A stretch of 64,000 nucleotides of DNA, taken from NCBI GenBank assembly GCA_950295325.1, contig OX485809.1, positions 35,090,081-35,154,080 of the forward strand, given 5' to 3'. Source of the stretch: Polytrichum commune (lineage: Eukaryota > Streptophyta > Polytrichopsida > Polytrichales > Polytrichaceae). Numbering within the stretch: position 1 is the first letter of the stretch; the number at the start of each line of letters is the position of its first letter. The notes under the pieces were generated by a model. It did no database searches. It was not told where the DNA came from and saw only the letters and a list, made by a program, of their open reading frames with translations. Positions 25,273 to 37,530 of this stretch are shown piece by piece. The position numbers and the translations under genes are program-made.

Positions 25273-28093
25273 TGCCTCCTGCAACTCCCCTCCCTTGATC
25301 CGCCGCCCTGCAACTCTCCTCCCTTGATCACCTCCTACGTTTATCGACGCCCCATCAACCCTTCCACGGTACTACTCAATCTCTCCCCCCAAATTCACCG
25401 CAACCCCTCATCAAATCCTCACACTTTCACATGCACGCACTCCTCTCGAGGTTCTTCCCCCATCTTCAACATTCAATTTTTTTGGCGGATTGAAGCCACA
25501 CACCAAAGTGCAGCCACCACAACAACAGAATAAAGGAAAAAGGAAAAAACTCTTGTGCTACTCCTCCTTGAAAGTTGACTTTGCCCCAAGTTTCTGACCT
25601 TTCTGCCTCCGAAGCTTCGACCTCCCGCCCAATAGAAATTTGGGGACGGAGGGGATCGGTGTGAGAGTAAAGAGGGGCTAACCAGGGAGATGAGTACTCA
25701 ACATAATTTTTCTATGTACTAGTCCACAAAAATGTGTTACTAGCATCAAAGTGGTAGAATTCTCTATTGGTATCCCTAGTTTCTAGACTTGTAGCGAGTG
25801 CTCAATGAGCAGTCCAGAAGAGGGAAGCACTTAAATTCTAAGTGACAGAAAAAAAAGGGCAAGAGATCGAGGGAGTCTAGTAGGCGACCAATCACAAGCG
25901 CAGCCTTCGGTTTCTGAATCTCGTTCTTCCGCTTCCCTGTGCTCCTACTGTTTCCTTCTTATGGTTCAAATTGCGAGTACTAAGACTCCCTGCCTGATCA
26001 CTGGGCCCCGCTCTCTCTGCCACACCCCAAATCATCAAGACAGCCACAAAAGGAGCGATATCAGGCTATCATGCACGCAGGCTTGTCTCTTCTTCCAACC
26101 TTGCTTACAATCTTCCAAAGTCTTCCTCGACAATGCACAAGTCCCTTACCTCATCACCGCCACCAATCTCGACATCACAAATGTGGCATACTACTCTGAA
26201 CTCGCAACTTCCTTGCTGTCAATTCATTCTACTGGATTTTCAGTAAAATTCAGATGAGATTATTATCAGCCAATGTATATTGTCACTCTCTACACTGCTG
26301 CACTTTCCCTTGCTCAGATCCAAATGGTTACCAGTTGTCAATTTGAACTTTTCCGGAGATTTCCACCAGTAAAAAACAGTTACATGTTGGAGGATTATCA
26401 TGAGTCTAGACGTTTCATGACAACCTTGAGTCACCTCTCTGCATGCAATCTACATCTGATTACAGTTGTGTTTGACTTCATGATTGGTGCTTAGTCTCCG
26501 ATGTCTCCCACTTTGATCACTTTCTACTCCACTTTGTGCTGCCTCTTAACTTACTGTCCACTTGGCTCTCTAGCATGCTGTCACCTTAGTTTCTCTCCTT
26601 CATTTTGGTACATTATGAACAGATCTGCTGCATATGTTTATGGTATTTAGCGTCATGAACAATGTTTGCAAAGGGGCCTAAACTAGATGCCTAGAGGTCC
26701 CAAAGTGTTATGTCCGCTAATTTAAACTAGATGCCTCGAGCTCTCAAAGTGTTACGTCTACTAATTGTTAGTATGATACTATTTGTTAATGTGAGTAACT
26801 TGTACATTATGATGTTTAGTGCAGCTATACATTGGCATACTTGAGATGATAGTTTTGCATTTTAGTATGCAACTTTGGGGAAGGTATCATTGAGCATACT
26901 AATGGCAATTGTCATGTGTTTACATTTTAGTATGTAAGAAGAAGGCATTCTTGAGCATGCTAATGTCATGTGTCATTTGTGTACACTTTAGTCAACTTGG
27001 AGATTGTTGCGTAGTCTACATATATAGGCATAAAACTCATACCAATATTGAAGATACTCATGCCAAGATATCAATAAGTAGACTTGTATGCCAAGTGTCA
27101 TGAGATGACACTAATCTTGATGAAGTTGTTGATCATTAGTGTAACCTAGAATACAACTCAAACTAGGGAAAGTGACACTATTAGTACACATGTAACACTA
27201 AATGGCTAAAACAGTGTAACACTATAGGTATGATCTTGCAAGAGGAAGTTGTTCATGAAGGATCTTTACACAAATTTATATGGTTGGTGCTTAGAATGAA
27301 GCATACAATATTTATTTGGGTGTTATAAGAGGGTTTAAGTCATTTGAAAATATCTCATAAATATCAATTTGGACCTTTTAAATTTTCTATTTTTCTATTT
27401 TTAATAATTGTGCTATGCATAAGATCAGTGTGTCATGACAAGTTGCAAGGAAAAAAATATCATATATGTCACGAACCGTCCTTTGTGTTGATATCCTTTG
27501 ACATTGACTACACCCTTGTCCCACTACAATAATGTGGTATGGCCTAGTAACTTTGACAAGCCATTACAAATAAATAATTGGTCTCGTTGTGGTGGGGTTG
27601 GGCTCAACTAAGCCTCAAGCCTTCACCCTACCCTACCAAAAAAATCGAGCAAAAATTGGAGATATCCTTGCACCCTCAACTGGCTTGCGAACATGAAAGA
27701 GAGACCAAAAATGGTCTTTTAGGCATTTAGGTGTTAATTGAATTTGCAGTGACATGCACGTACTACTTAAGTAGCACTTAAAGGAGAGTTGATTGAATCT
27801 ACTCACACGAATCAATCTTTTGCCTTCAACTCTGACTCTACCACCTACAGTCAATGAATATTACGGGTTGATGATACCTCTTTAAATATATTTGCCTTCT
27901 TTCAAATGACCCAAGTGATTGCTATAACAACTAAAATTAAAAGTGAGAACTTTTTTAAATTTGTTTTAAAAGAACCTCATTGTTTAGAGCTCAGTGTGAA
28001 GTCAATATCAATCTCCAACAGCAAAGATTGTCATTGCAAATAACTTACCTCACTCACCTACAAGTTCTATCTCAATGATACACAAGTCACAAC
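25273..28093. other. Upstream region of CesA and intergenic DNA
   Basis: The CesA promoter and C-rich leader should lie in about 25273-25700. Further on there is no recognised gene. Two tandem duplications are visible: about 45 bp at 26679-26768 (AAACTAGATGCCT repeated) and about 65 bp at 26857-26995 (CATTTTAGTATG and GAGCAT repeated). Confidence 0.45.
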
Positions 28094-28326
28094 GGAGAGA
28101 GGGAATTATTGCATACGAGCGTACCTCTCATTCATCCAACATAAAAACTTTGATCCCTTATAGGTTTGTGACCAATAATCCGCTTCATCTCAAATGACTT
28201 GGACTAGACTAATCCGAGGTCTTTCGAACATATGTTAACGTCAAATCAACCCAAAACAATAAGCTTCGTAATGCATACTATTTCAGGACTTTTATGTTAG
28301 ATGATGAAGAGGTGTGTTCATATGCC
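28094..28326. mobile_element. MITE family 1 copy, right end cut by the adjacent hairpin element
   Basis: Left end GGAGAGAGGGAATTATTGCA continues to CATCCAACATAAAA. The right end carries the inverse (TTTTATGTTAGATGATGAAG then CATATGCCAATG), so the two ends are inverted repeats of about 50 bp. The interior contains CATCTCAAATGACTTGGAC and the outermost right-hand bases are missing. Related copies are at 29514, 39397, 39871, 43963 and 56548. Confidence 0.75.
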
Positions 28327-28910
28327 AATGAACGGAGAGAACTGACCTTTGATTGGTTACAGATGCACTGGTTGAGTTTGAAAAATAACAAGTTAAAGTT
28401 CAAGACCTAAGGAAAATCACCTATCATTCTAGAAGAATCTATAGAATATACCTCAAATTCATGAAGAAAAACTGAACGATCACAACATGTAACCGATTGG
28501 ACTTGGAAACACTAAGATTTTGGCCGATTATGCCCAAAAATATCCCCGAACACTGTCATATGCGATCATAATTCCCTATCTCCAGCTACGACATTATCTT
28601 TCTGACCTTATAGCCTTCAACCAAATTATCATAAAGCAAAATCATCCATATGTACAACAACCCTAGATTTGCATTCTCTATCAGTGTCTAGGAAGATTTT
28701 TGGGCACAATTGGTCAAGATCCTAGTGTTTCCAAGCAAAACCCAGTTACATGTTGCCATCTTTCAGTTTTTCTTTACTAAATTGAGGTTTATTCTATAGA
28801 TTCCTCTAACATGATTGGTAAAGTTTCCTTAACTCCCGAACTTCCATCAACCGGTTATTCCTCAAATTCAACCGGTTCATCTGTGACTTATTGTTGGTTC
28901 TCCCTGCTCC
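28326..28910. mobile_element. Long inverted-repeat (foldback) element of 585 bp
   Basis: Two arms of roughly 240-270 bp in opposite orientation flank a short AT-rich centre. Landmarks in the left arm are CACTGGTTGAGTTTGA (28368), GAATCTATAGAATA (28435), GTAACCGATTGGACTTGG (28488) and TATGCCCAAAAAT (28528). Each returns inverted in the right arm (28677-28895). Pieces of the same family appear at 45400-45480, 49600-49690 and 51925-52560. No coding capacity, so non-autonomous. Confidence 0.8.
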
Positions 28911-29121
28911 TTCTTCTCTACATCTTAGAGGAACCCTAATATATGCTTTATGGATGTTGATTATCATGTGAGGAAATCGTCTACCACCACCACATACCCC
29001 TTTCAAGGATGTTTATGGTATCCAATCCTTATTATCCTTTCTAGCCATGTACAAATTCTTCATGACCTTTAATTTGCATCGCACTAGATGTTTGTAAAGA
29101 CTGAGATTCTTGGTAATGAGT

Positions 29122-29510
29122 TAAGGTAGGGGTGGCTATTTCCGTCCAAATTTCAGATGTGCCTAGTTGGGATGCTGAAATTATTTTTTTATAAATTTTG
29201 AGCGCTCCGCAAAGCTGGTGCAAGAGCAACTATGAAAAAATCAAAAATTTCCGGCATGTTTATGATTTCCTACAAAATTTTAAAGGAAACCTTGTAGAGT
29301 GACCAACACTCGCACATAGGGTACGTGGTATATCCACTGGGTGGATTTCTAAAACCGACCATTGGCAGCCAATGAAATGTTGGCAGCGTTGTGAACGGTA
29401 AAAGCACCTTGATAGGTGCTTTTGTAAACCCAGGTAAAAGCACCTAAAAAGGTGCTTCCGACATAGGGGTCGACTTTAGGACCCGCACGGAAATTGCCAC
29501 CCCTACCTTA
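29122..29510. mobile_element. Terminal-inverted-repeat element of 389 bp (hAT-like ends)
   Basis: Begins TAAGGTAGGGGTGGCTATTT and ends in the inverse of the same sequence (AATTGCCACCCCTACCTTA), giving inverted repeats of about 24 bp with one or two mismatches. The GGGGTGGCAA-type terminus is reminiscent of plant hAT MITEs. The inside holds a repeated AAAAGCACCT motif, itself palindromic. No ORF, and no clear target duplication. Confidence 0.75.
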
Positions 29511-29513
29511 CAT

Positions 29514-29994
29514 GGTGAGAGGGAATTATCTTATACGAGCGAACCGAGTCTCATTTGTCCAACCTAAAAGTCGTGAACTTGAGGGTGTTGTTTGTTGTGG
29601 TTGTTGTTGTTGTTGTTTTGACACCGGAGTTACATTGACTACCTCAATTAGTGTGTGTTACTGTTTGGAGTTACCTGGTGCGATGACGTGTTACTCATGA
29701 GTTCAATTTTCTACTAATGAAAGTTCAATAGATTGTGTAGACATTATAGAACATAATTGACGTTGCTTGGTAAAATATTACACCCTCAATAAATAGTTAT
29801 ACCATTGCGTAACTCCGAATAGTAACACACTTTTATTGGGACAACCGGTGTAGCTTCAAAGACCCCAAATCGGTGTAGTATAATCCATGTTTTGATGTGA
29901 ATCAACCACAAACCTATAGGTGGTTGACACGTTTTTTCATTGGATGGATGAGACTGAGGCACACTCATAATACCATGTGACAATTCCCTCTGGC
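29514..29994. mobile_element. MITE family 1 copy carrying an inserted MITE family 2 copy
   Basis: The left end GAGAGGGAATTATCTTATAC is at 29516 and the inverse right end (GTGACAATTCCCTC) at 29976-29990. Between them, 29620-29853 is a MITE family 2 element, so the family 1 copy is about 250 bp without the insert, as for its relatives. A TTG microsatellite lies at 29590-29618, just left of the insert. Confidence 0.7.
29620..29853. mobile_element. MITE family 2 copy, nested
   Basis: Ends match the family consensus: CTCAATTAGTGTGTGTTAC on the left and AGTAACACAC...CGGTGTAG inverted on the right. The interior holds CGATGACGTGTTACTC, AGTTCAAT and TGGTAAAATATTACA, shared with the copies at 30350, 40943 and 43634. 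Confidence 0.75.
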
Positions 29995-30349
29995 GAGTTA
30001 TAGCATCACAAACACTCCAAATTGTAACCGGCACCATTACTGATAAGAATTCAAGTGTGAATTGTAATGAAGTACGACATGTTAAATTCACACACCTATG
30101 CATATGTCTATTGTTCTATTAAAGTGCATAAGATTATGAAGTGCAATTAATATGTACACATATGATGAGGTTAAAAATGCATTCCACATACTTGCTATTG
30201 GGCGTTAAGTACCACACACACACACATATAACAATATGCACAAAAAATTGTAAATTTTTGAGAAAATGTGCACAGAGAAATTGACCAATTGGACTAAGTT
30301 CCCTCAACCCACACACAATGCACACAATGAAAATATGCTTCGATATGCA

Positions 30350-30490
30350 CTACACCGATTATCCTAATTAGTGCATGTTATTATTTGGAGTTATAGGGTG
30401 CAATAACGTCTTACTAAGGAGTTCAATTTTTACTAACAGAAGTTGAACAATAGGTTGTTCGGACATTACGGAAGATAAATACTTTCTAAA
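30350..30490. mobile_element. MITE family 2 copy, right part missing
   Basis: Starts CTACACCGATTATCCTAATT and follows the family to TTCGGACATTACGGAAGATA. The right inverted repeat is absent. It lies about 200 bp upstream of the dehydrogenase start codon, followed by a GTTA microsatellite at 30555-30586. Confidence 0.7.
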
Positions 30491-30685
30491 GGCACTAAGA
30501 ATAGGCCCTTTTAAAGTCCACCCACCTGGACTAAGATTTAGCCTAGTGGACCCTGTTAGTTAGTTAGTTCGTTAGTTAGTTAGTTAGTGGACCACCGGAC
30601 GCTTCCACTATCTCCATTCTTTTGTATTTGTGTGTCCACTTGGATTTGAAGCTGTTTGCGTGTGTTTGCGCAGGATTAGGTGGCT

Positions 30686-33600
30686 ATGGCGATGGAGTCC
30701 CAAGGCACGGTGCTCATCACGGGAGGCTGCGGGTTCCTAGGCCACCTGCTGGCCACCCACCTGGCCCCAGACCACTCCAACCTCATTCTTCTTGATTCTG
30801 CACCACCGCCCCAGCACCGCATCCCTCATGCTCGCTATGTAAGTCAGAGTCTCCATCCCTCCCAATTTCAAAAGCATCCTTTCCTGGCTCAAATTCGTTC
30901 CAATTTTCCTTCTGATATTGAGGGGCAATGTAGTGGATGAGGTTCACTGAATTTAGAACTGTTGTTCTAAATTCCAGCATCTTTTACTCGCTCGAATGTA
31001 TCCCATGGCCGTTGGGATCGCTAAATTCACTGTGTGTGTCAATTAGTCCCTCCCAGTTACCACATCTTTTCTTGGCTCAAATTTGTTCTGAGATCGAGGG
31101 GCAAGGTGGTGGACGAGTTTTACTGAATTTTGAATGCGTGTCATTCCATCCTTCTCAATCCCAGCATCTCTTACTTGCTCGAATGTATGCCATGGCCGTT
31201 GGGATCACTAAACACACAATGTGTGTCAATTCGCCCCTCTCAATTCCAGGGTGGGATCACGAAGGTCGCCTTATGTTTCATTCCATGTACTCTCAATCCT
31301 AATGGTAGCTCCTCCTGGCTGCCATTGGCTTGTCGAGTGGGTGGGGCAGGAAATTGTGGATGGAATCACAAAATTCAGTTTAGAAGATTTGGGATAGTGA
31401 GTTTGTTATAATATTAGAATTTGCTGGTTCTTGAGCTGGAACTCGATGATGGTGAGTAGTACGTGATGTTGAGTTGTTGGGTTTTCGAAGATACAGTTGG
31501 GCTAGGAGGGTTTAGACCCTTTTGTGGAGTTCATGACACTCTTAAGCATGTGTAAGGACGTTCTCTTTCTATTCTAGTTTCAAGAATAAAATTTTCAAGA
31601 CTCAAGGTACATACATGAATGCCGAGCATAGTCAAGTGGCATTAAGCTCTCATTATCGACACCAAGTTCAATCTCATTGTTGCCTATCTTCATACATAGA
31701 GCCTTCTTCCATCTACCAAAGTTCATATGAAGAAGTGCACCCCCAATGGAATCATTCTTGAGTTATCCCGATTGAGAATAGACTACTAAAGAATCCTATG
31801 CTGAATATGCGCCCCATTTGAATAGCTGGGGTCACCTTTGCCTTACTTTGTGGAATTCAAGCCGTTGTGGCCTTACCAGCTACAGAGAATTGAATGGAAT
31901 GTGGGGTTGAATTGGTGGACTAGGTCATCGGAGATGTGACAGACGACAAGCTTCTGGAGAGTGTCATTACAACCGATGTGCACTGGTAGGTACTTGAGTG
32001 TCTTAAGAGCTTCGTATGAAATTCACAGTTCACGTGAAATGCATCAACCTCCATTTTCATCAGTTTTGAGGGGTGTCACGAGGACTTGACTCTTTCTTAA
32101 CCCATAAGGGGAATCATGCCAATGTTAAACCCTCCTGTGGAGGTTTTGTCGTGACAAAGTACATGTCACAATATTAATGTATCTGTACATTTTCTTTTAT
32201 CATTTCCTTTGAACAAGGCTGTCTTCAACGATGTCTAGTTTTCAGATCTTCAAGCCAGAGAATGAATTGAGGCGGGAAGTTGGATAATGGTTCGTAAGTT
32301 CTCCTCCTCAATTTGAGGTGGAACAATTTGTCGGGGCTTCTCTAAAATGTCAATGAAGTAATGCCTTACTATGTTTTATGATGTGTCTCCAGCATCTACC
32401 ATTTGGCAGCCGTGCCGAGTTCAGGTGCAGAAGCAAACTACGAGTTGGGATTACGGGTACAATATCCTCATAGAACCATATTTTTGAAAGGCCAAAATGA
32501 AAAGGAGATGACTCCGATGTTGCGACCGGCATAATAATGGTGTTGCTTCGTCTTCAAGTTAGTCTAAGTCTGTATGTAACTCTGAAATAAACATCACAAG
32601 AATTAGAGGGACCTCGAAGAATATTGCCTCCTCTCAAAGGTGAGTGGACACTAAATGCACTCACTCCTGTACAGGTGAATGTGGATGGGACAAGAGCAAT
32701 CATCAAGCAATGCAAAGCTTTAGGACATTTTCCAAGACTTGTATTCTCAAGCTCTGTTGCTGTGTATGGACCTTTGCCAGCGAGTGTTACGGTATTGCAG
32801 ATGCTCAGCACATTGAATTCTCAAATAAATATTGTTATTGCCAGCTGTATCTTTCTATCATTTTCAAACCTATTCCCCACCAGGGTACTGCTAGATTACG
32901 CTTCAAATCCTAGGTGTAGTACTCAATCTGTAGATTTGTAGACAACACTCTTGTGTGCAATATTGATGTCTTTCTCGCTGCTTGTAAGGTCATCACTCTT
33001 TATCAATTTGTATGCAGGAGGGAAAGGAGGAAGGATACTTCACTGACACAACCACTGCTTATCCTCAGTCATCGTATGGCACACAGGTGCATAAATAGGA
33101 CCTTGCCTATTCCAACAGAGTTGTTCTTTTTCTTCATAATTCTAGGTTAGTAAAAGCAATTTTTGAGGCAATGAAGCTGATGATTGGTGTTGGATAAATT
33201 GTTCTGGTAGCAGGAATTAAGGTTAGTGTGAGCAAAATATATTTCTCAAACCTGATCATGTAGGGACCTTTTGGCAATATTTCATATTTGCTTACGTTTG
33301 TGTCTGTTGCTTTTGTCGACAGAAAGTGATTGCTGAGCTATTGATAGCAGATGCCACACGAAGGGGCTTTGTAGATGGACGCTGTCTCAGGCTTCCAACA
33401 ATCATTGTGAGGCCTGGTAGGTGCGTTATAAGACCTTCCTTACCAGAGCACTTAATTTTACAATTAAGTCCCTGACACAAAGTCCAAAGTTTGATATATA
33501 CTTGAATTAAATGACAGGTATTTAGTGTTGGGATTGTTTCTAATTATCACAAGGTGTTATATCCACTCGAAGTCTGTGATCTTGGCAACTTGTCACATTT

Positions 33601-35888
33601 GAGAACAACGAGTTCAATGCTACATGTACAATTGCAAATATCACAGGCATGCTCTCTGTAATTGTGATGAACCTGATCTGACCAACAGTATGATGCCTTG
33701 CATCTGATTATATATGACAAGTGTGTAAAGAATCTGCTCTCAAAGTCATGTTGGTCTACGGTGTCTCTTCTTAACTGCACTTGTAGGTTCAACTTTCTTC
33801 TTGTATCTCAATGATCGCAAACCTCAATATCTCTTAGCATTAGTTCCTATATTCAGTGGCATCCTGAAGAATTTACATTGACAGAAAGATTAATCCTGCT
33901 GATGAATATTTTGGCAGGCCCAATACTGCAGCATCATCCTTTTGTTCTTCCATCATTCGGGAGCCCCTCAAGGGAGAGACTGCAGTGTGCCCTGTCAGTC
34001 CAGATCTTCCCCTTTATGTGCAGGTACATGTGTTGTTGTTATTATTGTAAATCCAGTATGCTAACTAGTTTATGATATGTTTGAGTTGAGGAAATTGTGA
34101 TTGTGAATAGTTGAATGAGTTTTGATAGGAGGTAGAGTACAATTTGGTATCAGAGCGTTATGTTATGTTGTGCTTACGTGCTTTAATAGGAGGTGCATCG
34201 CAAGCCTTTAATGTTTTTTTAAATTATTGCATATTCCTATGACATGTTTGAGTTGAGAAAATTTGTGTTTGTGAACAGTTTGATGTCAGGATGCACATTC
34301 GTTGATGGGTAAATAGGGCACCATTGGTGCATATCTGACAATCTGGAAATCTTATCTTTTTCTTAGTCTCCAAGAACAGTGATCCGCAACTTGAAGCATG
34401 CCATGAGCATCAAGAGTTTGAGAGGAAATGAACGACCCATTACTCTGCCAGGCTTGACGGTGAGCACTTAACTCCTTCATACTTTTAGTTTGAAAAGGTT
34501 CACTCAAGAAAGAGGATATCTACGTTGGAAAGTCTTTTCTTTGTAGAACGAAATCATTATCCAGGCTCGTAAGGTTACCGCCTTGACAAAGCACTTGAAT
34601 GAGTCAAATCTCCAGAAATTTCTAGATAGTGAAAAAGAAGTCGATTAGTCTGTACAGGGGAGTGTATTGTGTATGGCAACCTTGGTTTTTTACACAATAT
34701 AAATATGTAAAACTATTTTTTTTATTGCAATACCTCTACAACTGCCCTGGAATTGCTACAACTTTGACAACGTTTTCATCTTGAACCTCAACACCTGGAA
34801 CTTTCTTCTCAATTCGGAACATTAATAAGCCACGAAAAGGTGAATCAAGTTATGCAAACCCGTCACATTGGACGGATTCAAAAGCTGGCCTACTAGGCAA
34901 TTGGGTGGTAGTGGTAAATGAATGTTGGTGACAGTATGCTATTGCTAAAGTATTTGCACAGCTTGCCGCTGTTACATGTTGCGATGATAATAAAGAATTG
35001 TGGAAACTCTGGACATAGCAAATGGTTAGCACGATGTAGTCAAATATAGGTGGATTTGCTCCCTAACATAGCTAAGACTTATTTGTTGTTGTTATGATTT
35101 TGAGCGTCTTTCCACAAGCTTGTGATTAAGGAACTACATATTACTGAAACTAAAGTAACAATATTTTGCTGGTATGCAGACAACACCTAAAGAGATGGCA
35201 GAATCGCTAGGTGTGGCTCATGGTGATGTGAATCTGGTACGTGAGCTCAATACTTGAAGTTGTTTGAGTCCTATTTTCAGGGATATATTTGATGATCTTG
35301 TGTTGAAACTTGCATCCAATCTTCCTCATGCTTCAATGGTTGATTCAAGTGTAGATCAAGTGGGAGCATGATGCTGTGATCGAAAAGATTGTAAGTAGCT
35401 GGCCAGGCTTTGTGGACACTCCTTTTGCAAACACTCTCGGTTTTCATGCAGACAGGTAATTGATTATCTTGGTGTTTTTTAAGCAATGCATTCAAGAAAT
35501 TCCATTTTGATGCCAGAGTCATTATATAAGCCCAGTTTGTCGGTGCTTGGATGTATTTCATCCCCAAAGTCTAGAAGAACGGACATCCTTTTCAGAACGC
35601 CTCAGATACTTTTGAAAGTATAGGAGTTATCTTGTACATTAGGTAGTGCTTTTTAACTTAAACTGAATTCCAGGTCTTCACAGTGAATTCTAATCTCCTA
35701 GACATTGGAAACTGACAACAGGGCTCAAGGTATTCAAGTCCAAACCTACAGATCAATCTTCCCCACATTCTTTTGTCAAAATCTTTTTGATAGGTGAGTA
35801 GCAGTGGAGCTGATTTCAATGTCCTATGCCTTGCAGGAGCATTCAGGACATTGTCAACGCCTTCATAGAAGACAACAAAGTGGAATGA
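30686..35888 (+). CDS. D-erythronate dehydrogenase-like extended short-chain dehydrogenase, complete
   Basis: An NAD(P)-dependent Rossmann enzyme closest in pattern to bacterial DenD, which oxidises D-erythronate at C2 in tetronate catabolism. The plant substrate is not proven. Eleven exons: 30686-30838, 31924-31985, 32393-32456, 32675-32791, 33018-33086, 33323-33420, 33918-34023, 34367-34459, 35180-35236, 35355-35455, 35837-35888. They sum to 972 nt (323 residues), with every junction in phase. The nucleotide-binding loop TGGCGFLG is at 12-19, YHLA near 73-77, VNVDGTRA at 94, the catalytic SSS at 118-120, and Y152 and K156 of SSYGTQK across the exon 5/6 junction. RLPTIIVRPGRPN and SIIREPLKGE match DenD. 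No targeting peptide is obvious. The ATG is taken from the Rossmann-strand spacing; intron 1 contains a duplicated segment. Confidence 0.9.
30845..31260. repeat. Two-copy tandem repeat in intron 1 of the dehydrogenase gene
   Basis: Two copies of a unit of about 187 bp. CAGCATCTTTTACTCGCTCG at 30975 recurs at 31162 with minor changes, as do CCATGGCCGTTGGGATC and GAGGGGCAA. No splice signal suggests the copies are exons. Confidence 0.8.
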
Positions 35889-36134
35889 ATTGCATATACA
35901 GTCTACCCTCCATATTATGACACTTGATTATACAACACCTCGACTATACAACGCATTTCCCATCGACCAAACCTTCTAGTGTTGATTTACCTCCATACTA
36001 CGACTACCACACTTGTAATACAACATTTTAGGCCCAATTTGTCAACTAATAGAGGAAATTAATGTGCGCATGTGGTAGGACCCACATGTAATTCAAGGTT
36101 CAAATGTGATTAGTACTTTGAAACATGCAAGGCA

Positions 36135-37530
36135 ACTTTGGCAACCGTTGCAAGCAATGGGGAACCTTGGGGAACACATAATTCTTCAATACAAATGTTC
36201 TTTCATACTTATCTTCATTACCCAACGACATCAATAATTGCATTAGCTTATATCACAAAGGTTTTTCTTGCTAAAGAGTGGAATTCTCTCCATCTTTCAA
36301 GGAAGAAACTAGATTATCTCCACCTAAAGGATTTTCTCAAATATGAATGTGAAATGTACTTGAAGCAACCATTGACACCACCACAATGCAAGATCATTGT
36401 TGCTTACCACACCGCAAACCATAGACTTGCAATGAAATAAATTTGATTTTTAAAGTCCCGGAAGCCAAAAAGGCTAATGGGATTGAGAGTACATCATGAT
36501 GGTTTGGAATCAGCCAATTCTCTAGAGTGGTGGAGTGTGGTAGCCTTTGTGAGATGGAGGTTAATATCAACTTGGTGGTCCAATTGAAAAATAAAAATCA
36601 TTTGAGGCTCCCTAGGACTACATTTTCAAATAGTGATAGAAACTTATCTCTAATGGGCTTATACAAGGGACACTCCAACACAAAATGTGCCTCATTTTCA
36701 ATTGCATTATAGGATCAAAAGTGGCAGAATCTAGTATCTCTAGAGATAGGGATGGTTGACCATTGTCCAATTTCAATGGCTAATCTATGGTTCAAGGTGC
36801 GGTAAGCGGCAATGTTCTTGCATTGTGGTGGTATCAATGGTTGCTTCAAGTAGAATGCACGTTTATATTTGATAAAATCCTTGAGGTTGAGGTAATCTAG
36901 TTTCTTTCTTGAGAGATGGAAAGAGTTCCACTCTTTAGCAAGAAAGGCTTCCTTGATATTATCATATGCTATTTTAGATGTGATTGGGTTGTCATGGGTG
37001 TCCCAGTGAGATAGACCCCATGATGTCTTCCACATGGTTATTGATTTGTGCCAGATGTTAAATTCTTGCTTGGCTAGGTGTCGAGAAAGTGAGGTTGCTT
37101 TATTGACTAACCAAGAGGGAGATACATGGGCAAGCCATGGTTGAAAGCTTAGAGTGAGCTTGAGAGTGTGTAATTCTATGGGAAGTTGCAAATGAAATTG
37201 GATGGTGGTCAACTATCCCTATCTCTAGCGATAATAGACTATGCCAAATTTGCTCTTACAATGCAGTTGAAAACGAGGCACACTTTATGTTGGAGTGCCC
37301 TTTATATAACCCCATTAGAGATAAATTTTCACCAATATTTAAGAATGTTAGGGAGCCTTAGGTATATCTTCCAATCAATCTATCAAGTTGACATTAGTCT
37401 CTATCTCACGAAGGCTACCGCACTCCACCACTCTAGGGAATTAGCCAGTTTTGAAGCCACCATGATGTACTTTCGATCCCATTTGTATTTTGGCTTCCCG
37501 GTTTTTGTTGATGCTTCATCGTAAATTACT
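36135..37530 (+). mobile_element. LINE 3'-end fragment (plus strand), split by an inverted LINE
   Basis: Left part 36135-36438 encodes a piece with EWNSLHLSRKKLDYLHLKDF. Right part 37199-37530 encodes a zinc-knuckle-like C-terminus (CQICSYNAVENEAHFMLEC) followed by QVDISLYLTKATALHHSREL. Together they read as one degenerate C-terminal segment of a reverse-transcriptase polyprotein. The frame is broken in places, so it is inactive. Confidence 0.7.
36439..37186 (-). mobile_element. 5'-truncated LINE inserted inside another LINE
   Basis: The minus strand encodes a related segment (KEAFLAKEWNSFHLSRKKLD, then FCHF and the knuckle region) with the same downstream tail as its host, in the opposite direction. 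The flanks are TGCAATGAAAT (36428-36438) and TGCAAATGAAAT (37187-37198), an 11-12 bp target-site duplication with one indel. Removing the insert restores the plus-strand reading across the break. Confidence 0.75.

Noticed and set aside
25961-26257. 98-codon ORF upstream of CesA
   Set aside because: No family resemblance, no splice context and no codon pattern distinguishing it from chance.
26679-26995. CRISPR-like short repeats
   Set aside because: Only two copies of each unit without regular spacers, in plant nuclear DNA; these are simple tandem duplications.
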